A stretch of 64,000 nucleotides of DNA, taken from NCBI GenBank assembly GCA_004554485.1, contig SFLS01000003.1, forward strand, positions 1 through 64,000, in the 5' to 3' direction. Source of the stretch: Oscillospiraceae bacterium. GTDB lineage: Bacteria > Bacillota > Clostridia > Oscillospirales > Ruminococcaceae. The notes under the pieces were generated by a model, which was not told the DNA's origin, did no database searches, and saw only the letters and a list, made by a program, of their open reading frames with translations. Of the stretch, positions 32,120 to 40,281 are shown one piece after another; position 1 is the stretch's first letter, and every line of letters begins with the position of its first letter. A program made the translations under genes and the position numbers.

Positions 32120-32159
32120 GCCTGCCGCGCCGCTTTTACAAAAAGCCGGCGCGGCGGGC
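32120..32159 (+). terminator. Terminator of the sortase gene
   Basis: A 12-bp GC-rich stem (gcctgccgcgcc with ggcgcggcgggc, one G-T pair) followed by CGTATTTTT. Confidence 0.75.
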
Positions 32160-32199
32160 CGTATTTTTGGCGGGAAGCGGCCGAAATGCAAATCTTCCA

Positions 32200-32228
32200 T
32201 TGCAAAATGCGCCTTTCCCTGCTATGAT
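32200..32228 (+). promoter_or_regulatory. Promoter of trpS
   Basis: TTGCAA (32200-32205), a 17-base spacer and TATGAT (32223-32228), 39 bases before the chosen start. There is no room for a T-box between promoter and gene. Confidence 0.7.
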
Positions 32229-32267
32229 AAAAGGCAGCAGAAACCATTGGAGAGGGGACCTTTGACC

Positions 32268-33263
32268 ATGCCAGAGAAGAAAAGAATCCTGACCGGGGAC
32301 CGTACCACCGGCAAGCTGCATCTGGGCCACTATGTGGGCAGCCTGCAAAGCCGCGTCAAGTTGCAGGAGGAATACGAGAGTTTTATCCTGCTGGCGGATA
32401 TCCAGGCGCTGACCACCCACTTTGAAAACCCGGAGCTGCTGGAGCACAGCATCTACGAGGTAGCGATGGATAACCTGTCGGTCGGGCTGGACCCCAACAA
32501 GATTACGCTGGTACAGCAGAGCCGCATCCCGGCCATCGGGGAGCTGACCGTCTTTTATTCCATGCTGGTGACGGTTAATGCGCTGCGGCACAACCCCACC
32601 ATCAAGACCGAGGCGGCCAACTACGGCTACAGCGATATGACCTACGGCTTTTTGGGGTATCCCGTCAGCCAGTCGGCGGATATCACCTTCTGTAAGGCGA
32701 ACCTGGTACCGGTAGGCGAGGATCAGAAGCCGCACATGGAAATGACCCGCAAGATCGTCCGCCGCTTTAACGAGCTGTACGGCGAAACGCTGGTGGAGCC
32801 GGATATCATGCTTTCCGATTGTCCCCGGCTGATGGGACTGGACGGCAACGCCAAGATGGGCAAGAGCCTGGGCAACGCCGTATACCTCAGCGACTCCGCC
32901 GACGCAGTAAAAACGAAGGTGATGAGCGCCGTAACTGACCCCAGCCGCATTAAAAAGGACGATCCGGGCCACCCGGACATCTGTGTGGTGAGTAAGTATC
33001 ATAAGATCTTTAATCACGGGGAGTATGAGAACATCTGCGAAAGCTGCAAAAAAGGAGCGATTGGTTGCGTAGCCTGCAAAAAGGCGCTGGCCGGCGCCCT
33101 TAACGATCTGCTGGAGCCGTTCCGGGAGAAGCGCGCCTACTATGAGGCGCACCGGGACGAGGTGCGGGATATCATCCTGACCGGCAGCGAAAAGGCCAAC
33201 CGGATCGGTAACGAAACGGTGAAGGAAGTCAAAGAGGCCATGCATATCTATATCGGAGACTGA
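32268..33263 (+). CDS. trpS: Tryptophanyl-tRNA synthetase with probable iron-sulfur site
   Basis: It charges tRNA-Trp. The 331-residue class I enzyme has GKLHLGHYVGS (HIGH), VGEDQKPHMEMTR and KMGKSLGN (KMSKS). Near the C-terminus it carries CVVSKYHKIFNHGEYENICESC...GCVAC, with spacing C-x20-C-x6-C-x2-C. That is close to the 4Fe-4S motif known in Thermotoga TrpRS, so a cluster near the anticodon-binding region is likely. The frame opens at a TTG inside the ribosome site GGAGAGGGG; the ATG at 32268 is the better start. A PspC gene follows. Confidence 0.94.
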   Translation: MPEKKRILTGDRTTGKLHLGHYVGSLQSRVKLQEEYESFILLADIQALTTHFENPELLEHSIYEVAMDNLSVGLDPNKITLVQQSRIPAIGELTVFYSMLVTVNALRHNPTIKTEAANYGYSDMTYGFLGYPVSQSADITFCKANLVPVGEDQKPHMEMTRKIVRRFNELYGETLVEPDIMLSDCPRLMGLDGNAKMGKSLGNAVYLSDSADAVKTKVMSAVTDPSRIKKDDPGHPDICVVSKYHKIFNHGEYENICESCKKGAIGCVACKKALAGALNDLLEPFREKRAYYEAHRDEVRDIILTGSEKANRIGNETVKEVKEAMHIYIGD

Positions 33264-33285
33264 CAGAAAGCAAGGAGGAACCACA

Positions 33286-33486
33286 ATGGCATACGAAGGG
33301 AAAAAGCTGCGTAAATCCAAAACGGAAAAAAAGATCTGCGGAGTTTGCGGCGGTATCGCCGAGTATTTCAATATCGACCCCACCATCGTGCGGCTGATCT
33401 GGGTGCTGCTGTTTTTCGCCTACGGCGCCGGGATTCTGGCGTATCTTGTGGCGGCGCTCATCATGCCGGAGCCGCTGGACATATAA
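33286..33486 (+). CDS. PspC domain small membrane protein
   Basis: A 66-residue protein with the PspC signature KKICGVCGGIAEYFNIDPTIVRLIWVLLFF followed by a membrane helix (GAGILAYLVAALIMP). PspC proteins act in envelope-stress responses, but stand-alone short forms in Firmicutes are not well characterised. AAGGAGG precedes the ATG. It follows trpS after 22 bases and is closed by a terminator. Confidence 0.88.
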   Translation: MAYEGKKLRKSKTEKKICGVCGGIAEYFNIDPTIVRLIWVLLFFAYGAGILAYLVAALIMPEPLDI

Positions 33487-33521
33487 CATCTGAACGGCCC
33501 CAACCGCAAGTACAAAAAAGC

Positions 33522-33550
33522 ACAGCGTCTCCCCAGCCGGGAGGCGCTGT
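33522..33550 (+). terminator. Terminator of trpS-pspC
   Basis: A 12-bp stem (acagcgtctccc pairing with gggaggcgctgt, one G-T pair) followed by TTTTAAT. Confidence 0.8.
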
Positions 33551-33584
33551 TTTAATATCGGAAAGTCTTGCGATAATCGCGCGG

Positions 33585-33763
33585 TTCAAAAACGCTTAAG
33601 CGGGGAACTATAATCCTGATGCGAAAGACGATACCTTCGCGGCTGGCGGGTCATCCTTGCAGGATGTGACGCGCGGGCCGGTAATATCGGGCGTTCTCTG
33701 CCCGGGAAGAACCCGCCGGCTTTGCAAGGGGAGTCCTTTTAATGGCAAACCGGGGAAAGCAAA
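33585..33763 (+). ncRNA. Candidate structured non-coding transcript
   Basis: There is no plausible gene between the pspC terminator and malQ. TTCAAA (33585-33590), an 18-base spacer and TATAAT (33609-33614) form a promoter. The region after it has several pairings: gcgaa/ttcgc (33621-33640), a bulged gtcatcct/aggat-gt-gac hairpin (33651-33671), cgggc/gcccg near 33699-33715, and ctggcgggt with acccgccgg enclosing these. No known RNA family was recognised; function unknown. Confidence 0.35.
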
Positions 33764-33794
33764 GCGGGTGCCGGGCACAGGGCCCGACACCCGC
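33764..33794 (-). terminator. Terminator of malQ (minus strand)
   Basis: The stem gcgggtg-x-cgggc with gcccg-x-cacccgc; on the minus strand it is followed by TTTGCTTTCC. There is no T-run on the plus strand. Confidence 0.65.
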
Positions 33795-33845
33795 AATAAG
33801 CTTGATCTGATCGGAGCGCCCCGGCGGCCGTTTGGATGCCGCCGC

Positions 33846-35327
33846 TTAACGGGGCAGCCGCCGGTACAGCCCGGTAAGGTGGTGCAGTCGGTCCGCCAGC
33901 TCATCGGTGATGGCACCGGGGGCGGCGCGCCACTTCCAGTTGCAGCCCAGCGTGGAGGGGATGTTCATCCTTGCTTCGCTGCCCAGCCCCAGCAGATCCT
34001 GCATGGTCAGGATGACGGTATCCCCGGGGCTTTGCAGCGCCCCGCAGATCATGCCCCAGTGCAGGCCCTCCTGTTCGGTCAGCCGCAGGTATTCCCGCGC
34101 AAAGCAGGTATCCGCCGGCGCCGCGGTCGCAAACCATCCCAGGATGGTATCGTTATCGTGGGTTCCGGTGTACACCACGCAGTGCCGGGGGTAATTGTGC
34201 GGCAGATAGTCGCTGTCCTCCCGGCTGTCAAAGGCGAACTGCAGCACCTTCATGCCGGGGAAGCCGCATTCCTCCCGCAGCCGGTGAACGCCGGGCGTCA
34301 AAAAGCCCAGATCCTCCGCGATGATGGGCAGCTCGCCCAGTGCCGCGCGGACGGTGCGGAAAAACTCGATGCCCGGGCCCTGCCGCCAGACGCCCTCCCG
34401 GGCGGTTTCGGCCTGGCCGGGAATGGCGTAGTAAGCGTCAAAGCCCCGGAAGTGGTCGATGCGGATTATATCGTACAGCGTAGCGCTGGCCCGGAAGCGG
34501 TCGATCCACCAGCGGTAGCCGTCGGCCTGCATGGCCTCCCAGCGGTACAGCGGGTTGCCCCACAGCTGGCCGTCCGCCGAAAAGGCGTCCGGCGGACAGC
34601 CGGCGACCTCGATGGGCTCGTAGTTTTCATCCAGCATGAACTGCTCGGGCGCGCTCCACACATCGGCGGAATCCCGCGGCACATAGATGGGGATATCCCC
34701 GATGATGCGGATGCCCAGGCTGTTAGCATAGCCCTTCAGTGCGTACCACTGCCGGGCAAACAGGTACTGAAGCACCGTATGGAAGGCGATCTCCTCCCGA
34801 TACCGGACCCGGGCCGCCTCCAGCGCCTGCGGCTCCCTCATTTTCAGCGGAAGCTCCCATTCGTTCCAGGGGCGGCCGCCGTGGGCTTCCTTCAGCGCCA
34901 TGAAAAGCGCGTAATCCGGCAGCCAGCGGCTGTTTTCCTCGCAGAACCGGGTGTAGTCCTCCGGCGGGTTTTGGGCAAAGCGGCGGTAGGCGCAGCGCAG
35001 CACGTCATAGCGCAGCCGGTACAGCCGGCCGTAATCCACCGCCGTTTCCTCCTCACACCAGGGCAGGGATTCATATTCCGCTTTTTGCAGCAGACCCTCC
35101 TGTTCCAGCAGGTCCAGGTCGATAAAATACGGGTTGCCCGCCACCGAAGAAAAGGACTGGTAGGGGGAATCGCCGAAGCTGGTAGGCCCGATGGGCAAAA
35201 GCTGCCACCAGGTTTGCCCGGCCCGCTGCAGAAAATCGACAAAGCGGTAGGCGCTGCGGCCCATGGTGCCGATGCCGTACGGCCCCGGCAGGGAAGAAAG
35301 GTGCATCAAAACTCCGCAGGTTCTCAT
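33846..35327 (-). CDS. malQ: 4-alpha-glucanotransferase (amylomaltase)
   Basis: It transfers alpha-1,4-glucan segments between maltodextrins and releases glucose. The 493-residue GH77 protein starts RTCGVLMHLSSLPGPYGIGTMGRSAYRFVDFLQRAGQTWWQLLPIGPT and contains IIRIDHFRGFDAYYAIP, PIIAEDLGFLTPGV and YTGTHDNDTILGW, the GH77 catalytic blocks. The start at 35327 lies behind AAGAGAG; eight upstream codons are not needed. It is the last gene of the sugar transporter operon, separated from the lacI-type gene by a four-arm element. Confidence 0.95.
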   Translation of the reverse strand: MRTCGVLMHLSSLPGPYGIGTMGRSAYRFVDFLQRAGQTWWQLLPIGPTSFGDSPYQSFSSVAGNPYFIDLDLLEQEGLLQKAEYESLPWCEEETAVDYGRLYRLRYDVLRCAYRRFAQNPPEDYTRFCEENSRWLPDYALFMALKEAHGGRPWNEWELPLKMREPQALEAARVRYREEIAFHTVLQYLFARQWYALKGYANSLGIRIIGDIPIYVPRDSADVWSAPEQFMLDENYEPIEVAGCPPDAFSADGQLWGNPLYRWEAMQADGYRWWIDRFRASATLYDIIRIDHFRGFDAYYAIPGQAETAREGVWRQGPGIEFFRTVRAALGELPIIAEDLGFLTPGVHRLREECGFPGMKVLQFAFDSREDSDYLPHNYPRHCVVYTGTHDNDTILGWFATAAPADTCFAREYLRLTEQEGLHWGMICGALQSPGDTVILTMQDLLGLGSEARMNIPSTLGCNWKWRAAPGAITDELADRLHHLTGLYRRLPR

Positions 35328-35385
35328 AAAAAGCTCTCTTTCTCTATGCAAAATGGAATATCAGGGCAGTTTTGTGCAGCCGGAC

Positions 35386-35466
35386 GGCCCGCAGGGCGTT
35401 CCGGCGCAGCCGGAACCTGCGTGCTGCGCACGCAGCAACCGCCTGCGGCGGTTGGCCCTGCGGGCC
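35386..35466. repeat. Four-arm palindromic element, copy 4
   Basis: 81 bp with the standard 12-bp ends (35386-35397, 35455-35466). The three 8-bp hairpins differ in sequence from the other copies: gttccggc/gccggaac (loop gca), ctgcgtgc/gcacgcag (loop tgc) and caaccgcc/ggcggttg (loop tgc). It lies between the LacI-regulator stop and malQ. Confidence 0.88.
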
Positions 35467-35498
35467 GGATCCCGGCATATGGAAGGTGGGAGGGGGAT

Positions 35499-36512
35499 TC
35501 AGTCCTCTGGCACGGGGCCGACACTTTCCCCTTCGATGACGGCAAACGGGACGGTGACATGGCGGGCGGGGGCGCCCTGTTCGATGGCGGCGCGCAGGGT
35601 GTCGGTGGCTTCCTGCGCCAGCCGGTCCACCGACTGGCGAACAGTTGTCAGGCGGGGCATCAGGAATCCCCCCAGTGTCAGACCGTCGAACCCGATGATG
35701 GAGATATCGCGGCCCACCGTTTTGCCGACGTCCTGTGCCGCGCGCATCGCCCCGATGGCCACCACATCCGCGACGGCATAGGCCGCCGTGACCTCCGGAT
35801 TTTCGGAAAGCACCCGGCGCATGGCCTGGTAGCCTTCTTCGTAGCAGAAGCGCGCCTGGCCGTATTCCACCAGGTTTTCGGCCGGCAGCCCGCTTTGGGC
35901 AAAGGCCGCCCTGCCGCCGGCAAAGCGCATCCCGGAAACATCGCTGAAGGAGGGGCGCCCGCCGATGATGGCGATGTGGCGATGCCCGCGGTCCAGCAGC
36001 ACCTGCACCGCGCGGACCGAAGCCGCATAGTCATCGGTGGTCACGCTGGACAGGTTCTTAAAGCCCAGCTCCTTGGCCGAGGAGGTGACCAGCACCGCCG
36101 GCACGGTGATGCGGGAAAAATTGCGCCGGAAATTATCAGCGTTGCCGCCCAAAAACAGCAGGCCCTGCGGCTTTTTTTCGGCACACAGCTTTACCGCCCG
36201 CAGCACTTCGTCGGTGTCCTCGTCAAAGAAATCGACGATCAGCGTGTAGGGGCTGTGTTTTACCAGCCCCTGCAGCTGCTCCACCAGCGCGGCAAACAGC
36301 TCGTTGTGGGTGCCCTTCACCAGCACCAGTATGCTGCGGCTCACCGTTTGCTTCAGATTTTGGGCGTTGGTATTCAAAATGAAGCCGGTCTTTTCCACCA
36401 CCGCCAGGACGCGCTGCCGCGCCTTTTCGCTGACGTCCGGGTGGTTATTCAGCACGCGGGAAACGGTGCCTACCGCATAGCCGGATTCCCGGGCAATATC
36501 CTTGATGGTCAT
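35499..36512 (-). CDS. LacI family transcriptional regulator
   Basis: A 337-residue repressor. The N-terminal HTH is TIKDIARESGYAVGTVSRVLNNHPDVSEKARQRVLAVVEKTGF, followed by a periplasmic-binding-protein-like effector domain (RSILVLVKGTHNELFAALVEQL...GRDISIIGFDGLTLGGFLMPRLTTVRQS). The ATG at 36512 follows the permease stop by two bases, so it is co-translated. A palindromic operator at the operon promoter (39756-39781) has the CG-centred form recognised by LacI-type proteins and is the likely target. The inducer is probably a maltodextrin, by context. Confidence 0.93.
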   Translation of the reverse strand: MTIKDIARESGYAVGTVSRVLNNHPDVSEKARQRVLAVVEKTGFILNTNAQNLKQTVSRSILVLVKGTHNELFAALVEQLQGLVKHSPYTLIVDFFDEDTDEVLRAVKLCAEKKPQGLLFLGGNADNFRRNFSRITVPAVLVTSSAKELGFKNLSSVTTDDYAASVRAVQVLLDRGHRHIAIIGGRPSFSDVSGMRFAGGRAAFAQSGLPAENLVEYGQARFCYEEGYQAMRRVLSENPEVTAAYAVADVVAIGAMRAAQDVGKTVGRDISIIGFDGLTLGGFLMPRLTTVRQSVDRLAQEATDTLRAAIEQGAPARHVTVPFAVIEGESVGPVPED

Positions 36513-36516
36513 AGGA

Positions 36517-37374
36517 TCATCCCTTGACGGCACCGGCCGCCACGCCCTTGATGATGTGCTTCTGGCAGGTCAGGTAGAAGACGATGACGGGGATGATGCT
36601 CAGCAGGATGAGCGCCATGGTCGCGCCCAGATCCACCACGCCGTAGCTTCCCTTCAGGTACTGTACATGGATGGGGATGGTCATATACTGGGTGCGGTCC
36701 AGTACCAGGTAGGGCAGCAGGTAGTCGTTCCATACCCACATGATCTCCAGGATCGCGACCGAGATCATGGTGGGGCGGAGCATCGGCAGCACCACGCTGA
36801 AGTAGGTGCGCAGCGGGCCGCAGCCGTCGATAGCGGCGGCTTCCTCAATATCAAGCGGGATGCTCTTGACAAAACCGGTGAACATAAAGACGGCAAGTCC
36901 CGCGCCGAAGCCGAGATAGATGATCGGAATAGTCCAGGGAGTATTGAGCTTGAGGGTATCCGCCGTTTTGGAGAGGGTGAACATCACCATCTGGAACGGG
37001 ACGACCATCGAGAATACGCAGGCAAAGTAAACGATGCGGCAGAACAGAGAATCAACACGGGCGATGTACCAGGCCGCCATGGAGGTGAAAAGCAGGATAA
37101 GGGCGGTGGAAAGCAGCGTGATGACCAGGCTGAAGAGGGCCGATTTGAGGAAGGGGTAGTTGCCGAAAGTAAGGCCCTTGATGAAGTTATCCAGACCCGC
37201 AAAGCTTTCGGCAGTGGGCCAGGAGAAGGTCTCGGTTTTGACAAAGGTATTCTTCTTAAAGGAGTTGAGCAGCACCATGAATACCGGGAACACATACAGG
37301 ATGCTGATGACGCCGAAAAAGACCGTAAGAAGATTTTTGCCGGCGTTTTTCTTTTGCAAAGAACGGTGTTTCAT
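36517..37374 (-). CDS. Sugar ABC transporter permease (MalG-type)
   Basis: A 285-residue inner component of a CUT1 carbohydrate importer, with six helices and the EAA loop EEAAAIDGCGPLRTYFSVVLPMLRPTMISV, which contacts the ATPase. The start codon overlaps the stop of the MalF-type gene upstream. No ATPase gene is in the operon, which is usual for CUT1 systems sharing an MsmX-type ATPase encoded elsewhere. Confidence 0.93.
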   Translation of the reverse strand: MKHRSLQKKNAGKNLLTVFFGVISILYVFPVFMVLLNSFKKNTFVKTETFSWPTAESFAGLDNFIKGLTFGNYPFLKSALFSLVITLLSTALILLFTSMAAWYIARVDSLFCRIVYFACVFSMVVPFQMVMFTLSKTADTLKLNTPWTIPIIYLGFGAGLAVFMFTGFVKSIPLDIEEAAAIDGCGPLRTYFSVVLPMLRPTMISVAILEIMWVWNDYLLPYLVLDRTQYMTIPIHVQYLKGSYGVVDLGATMALILLSIIPVIVFYLTCQKHIIKGVAAGAVKG

Positions 37375-38288
37375 TATTGCTGGACCTCCTTTTTTCTGGT
37401 CGAGCGCAGCTGCAGCAGGCCGATGGTAGCCACCAGGATGAAGAACAGGACCGCCTTCGCCTGGGCAACGCCGCGCGAGTTAACATTCTGGCCGTAGAAG
37501 GTGTTGTAGATGTTGAGCGCCAGCATCTCGGTGGTATGCACCGTGGTGCCGTCGGGGTTGATGATATAGGGCAGGCCGCCGGTAAGAGCCAGGTTCTGGT
37601 CGAACAGCTTAAAGCCGTTGGTCAGCGTCAGGAACATACAGATGGTGATGGAGGGCATGATGTTGGGAATGGTGACCTTGATGAGGGTCTGCCAGCGGTT
37701 GGCGCCGTCAATTTTGGCGGCTTCCAGCATATCCTCAGGCACCGCCTGCAGGCCCGCGATGTAAATAATCATCATGTAGCCGATCTGCTGCCAGCACATC
37801 AGGATGATGAGTCCCCAGAAGCCCCAGGTGGTGTTGGTGAGGATGGAGGTGCTGTAGGCGCTGAGCAGACCGTCAAAGATCATGCTCCAGATGTAACCCA
37901 GTACGATACCGCCGATGAGGTTCGGCATAAAGAATACCGTGCGGAACAGGTTGGAGCCCTTGATTTTTTGGGTAAGCGCATAGGCTACCATAAAGGCCAG
38001 TACGTTGATGAGCACCAGCGATATGAAGGCATACAGGGCCGTATACCCAAAGGAGTAGCGGAAGCTTTGATCCTGAAACGCTTTCAGATAGTTTTCAATG
38101 CCGACCCAGCTCCATTTGCTGGTTGTTTTGAACTTGGTAAAGGACAGGAAAAGTCCCTGTAAAAACGGCCAGACAAAGCCGATGCAGAACGCAGCGACCA
38201 TCGGCAGCAGAAAAACCGGGGACCAGTGCTGGATGGGTCTGCGCAGCAGATAGCTGTTGACCGACCCGCTGTTTCTTCTTCTCTTCAT
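37374..38288 (-). CDS. Sugar ABC transporter permease (MalF-type)
   Basis: A 304-residue CUT1 permease starting MKRRRNSGSVNSYLLRRPIQHWSPVFLLPMVAAFCIGFVWPFLQGLFLSF, with the EAA loop EDMLEAAKIDGANRWQTLIKVTIPNIMPSI. GGGAG eight bases before the ATG at 38288 decides the start. It lies between the binding-protein gene and the MalG-type gene. Confidence 0.93.
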   Translation of the reverse strand: MKRRRNSGSVNSYLLRRPIQHWSPVFLLPMVAAFCIGFVWPFLQGLFLSFTKFKTTSKWSWVGIENYLKAFQDQSFRYSFGYTALYAFISLVLINVLAFMVAYALTQKIKGSNLFRTVFFMPNLIGGIVLGYIWSMIFDGLLSAYSTSILTNTTWGFWGLIILMCWQQIGYMMIIYIAGLQAVPEDMLEAAKIDGANRWQTLIKVTIPNIMPSITICMFLTLTNGFKLFDQNLALTGGLPYIINPDGTTVHTTEMLALNIYNTFYGQNVNSRGVAQAKAVLFFILVATIGLLQLRSTRKKEVQQ

Positions 38289-38419
38289 CTTCTCAACTCC
38301 CGCTAAAAAATTGATGGCACTGAGCATGTCTCATGCGGCATACCCGGTGATTTGAGAAAGCGGGGCGAGCGCTATGCTCGCCCCGCCGCATATGGAGTAC
38401 AATGATATGTCAGCAGAAA

Positions 38420-39721
38420 TCAGCCGTTGGCAGCCTTGTACTGAACAGACCAGCCATCGATGAAGGCGGTAACAACGGTAGCCCAGTTGGCGTCGGTGGG
38501 ATCGGCGTTGTAGGTGTTCAGCGCGGAAACAACAGCAGCGCGGTAAGCGTCAACGTTGGGCTGATAGTTGGTGGCCCACCACATATTGTAGCAGCCGTTG
38601 GCCAGGTAATCGTTGGCGTCCGCCAGGAAAGCGTTGGTGGATTCGGCAGCGCTCTTGTAGGGCATTACGCCGAAGGTATCAACAGCGATGCGGGAAGCCT
38701 CGGGATCGGTGACAACCCACTTCATGAAGTCAAGGGTCGCCTTGATGTTCTCCTCGGAGGCCTCGGCATTGACAGCCCAGTAGTTTTCGGTGCCGCAGTT
38801 CAGGCCGGCTTTCTCCTCGCCTTCCACGCCGCAGTAGTAGGGGATCATGGCGAGATCGTCAGCGTTCATGCCCTTGTCGGCCAGGCCGGAAGCTTCCCAG
38901 CTGCCGTTGACATAGAACAGAGCCTTGCCGTCGGCAAACTCAGCGCCGGCATCAAAGCCGCCGTTGGCCAGCGCCGTACGGTCGGTAGCGGAGTTGACGA
39001 CCATCAGGTCATACAGGGCGCGATAGTTATCCATGTAAGCGCCGGTGAGTTCAGCGGGGCAGGATTTCCAGGCCTCAGGGTTATCAACGGACTCGTAGTA
39101 ATACTCGAGGTTAATCAGGTGGCCGGTGAAGCGCCAGCTGGAGCTGCCGTCCATGCCGGAAGAGGTGAAGGCGTCGAAGCCCAGCTCGTTAGCGCGGGCG
39201 TGAACATCCTCGGCAACTTCCTTCAGGGTGGCAAAGTTGGTGATGTAGTCGGCAGCGTAGCCGGCTTCCTGCAGCAGCTTGGTATTGACGATGATGCCGT
39301 AGCACTCGTAGCAATAACCGATGGAGCACAGCTTGCCGTTTTCATCGTACAGCATGTAAGCGTCGGTGTTCAGCTCGTTGGCGATATCGGTGCCGGTCAG
39401 GTCATAGCAATACTCGCCCCAGGTGGAAACAGCCGCCTGGTTGCCGACGACGAACAGGGTGGGGGGATTGCTCTTGTCCATCTCTGCGGTCAGAGTCTCG
39501 TTGTAGGTGCCGGAAGCGGCGGTAAGGATCTCGACCGGAACGCCGGTTTCCTCGGTGTACATCGCGGCGAGCTTCTTCAGAGCCTCGTCAGACTCGGGCT
39601 TGAAGTTCAGCCAGAAAACGGAACCGGTTTTGGTTTCCGGGGCGGGGTTATTATTGTTACAGCCTGCAAACAGGGTAACGACCATAACCAGCGCCAGCAG
39701 AATCGCTAAAGTCTTTTTCAT
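38420..39721 (-). CDS. Sugar ABC transporter substrate-binding lipoprotein
   Basis: A 433-residue extracellular binding protein with a lipoprotein signal (MKKTLAILLALVMVVTLFAGCNNNNPAPETK; lipidated Cys in FAGC) and the family-1 solute-binding fold. MalQ and a LacI regulator in the same operon point to maltose/maltodextrin, but the ligand is not proven by sequence. AGGAGG precedes the ATG at 39721. It is first of the operon, under the promoter and operator at 39756-39818. Confidence 0.92.
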   Translation of the reverse strand: MKKTLAILLALVMVVTLFAGCNNNNPAPETKTGSVFWLNFKPESDEALKKLAAMYTEETGVPVEILTAASGTYNETLTAEMDKSNPPTLFVVGNQAAVSTWGEYCYDLTGTDIANELNTDAYMLYDENGKLCSIGYCYECYGIIVNTKLLQEAGYAADYITNFATLKEVAEDVHARANELGFDAFTSSGMDGSSSWRFTGHLINLEYYYESVDNPEAWKSCPAELTGAYMDNYRALYDLMVVNSATDRTALANGGFDAGAEFADGKALFYVNGSWEASGLADKGMNADDLAMIPYYCGVEGEEKAGLNCGTENYWAVNAEASEENIKATLDFMKWVVTDPEASRIAVDTFGVMPYKSAAESTNAFLADANDYLANGCYNMWWATNYQPNVDAYRAAVVSALNTYNADPTDANWATVVTAFIDGWSVQYKAANG

Positions 39722-39755
39722 GATTTCTCCTCCTAATAAAATGTTCTTTTTCTCC

Positions 39756-39781
39756 AAGGGCTGGAATCGTTTCCAGCCCTT
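39756..39781. promoter_or_regulatory. Palindromic operator (LacI-type or cre) of the sugar operon
   Basis: An 11-bp perfect inverted repeat with centre tcgt; its core TGGAATCGTTTCCA fits both a LacI-family operator and the cre consensus TGNAANCGNWNNCW. It begins nine bases downstream of the -10 box, where binding would block transcription. Confidence 0.75.
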
Positions 39782-39789
39782 GCAGATTC

Positions 39790-39818
39790 ATTATACAGCC
39801 TATCGTCGGATAATTCAA
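39790..39818 (-). promoter_or_regulatory. Promoter of the sugar transport operon
   Basis: On the minus strand TTGAAT, a 17-base spacer and TATAAT (39790-39795 on the plus strand). Confidence 0.75.
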
Positions 39819-39989
39819 TTGAAATCTGTCGCAATTTCATAAATTCAGTAATTGTGCCACAAAATTTTTCGTCAAATTGAGCAGTTTTTCTGACGGCTGG
39901 GGGAAACTGGACTTAGTATAAGCCATAATTTGTACTTTATTCTTTTGCCGGCGCAGGTTGTTTCAGCCGCACTATGGGCAAAACAGCGA

Positions 39990-40136
39990 TTGACAAAGCC
40001 CGAATGGGCCTTTTATAATGAGGCCAAAATACGCCGCAGAAGTAGAGCTATGAAGCGGCGCACTGATGTGACTGCAGGAGCTGACCGCCGCCGTCGAACG
40101 AGCCGGCGCTCCGGTGACAAGCACCGAATAATATGA
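39990..40136 (+). other. Consensus promoter driving a possible short RNA or 28-residue basic peptide
   Basis: TTGACA (39990-39995), an 18-base spacer and TATAAT (40014-40019). Downstream, an ATG at 40051 opens 28 codons (MKRRTDVTAGADRRRRTSRRSGDKHRII) with only a weak ribosome site. The hairpin cggtg/caccg follows near 40114-40128. Either a small RNA or a long leader for the genes at 40282 is possible. The remaining 39819-39989 holds AT-rich sequence and nothing recognised. Confidence 0.35.
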
Positions 40137-40171
40137 TAGAATAGAACCATCGCGGGGATCCGGGCGAGGGC

Positions 40172-40249
40172 GGCCCCGCAGGGGCCCGAGGCGCAGCCTC
40201 GGGGGACGGGCGCAGCCCGTCACGGCGCGAAGCGCCGCCCTGCGGGGCC
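40172..40249. repeat. Four-arm palindromic element, copy 5
   Basis: 78 bp, same ends and stems as copy 3; only two loops differ (gca instead of gga, and gca instead of atg). It ends 32 bases before the small membrane protein gene. Confidence 0.9.
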
Positions 40250-40281
40250 GTCTCCCTACCCGCTGTGAAAGGAGCTTGGCA

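Noticed and set aside
33657..36527. A 956-codon open frame on the plus strand
   Set aside because: Antisense to malQ and the LacI-type regulator, which have complete domains.
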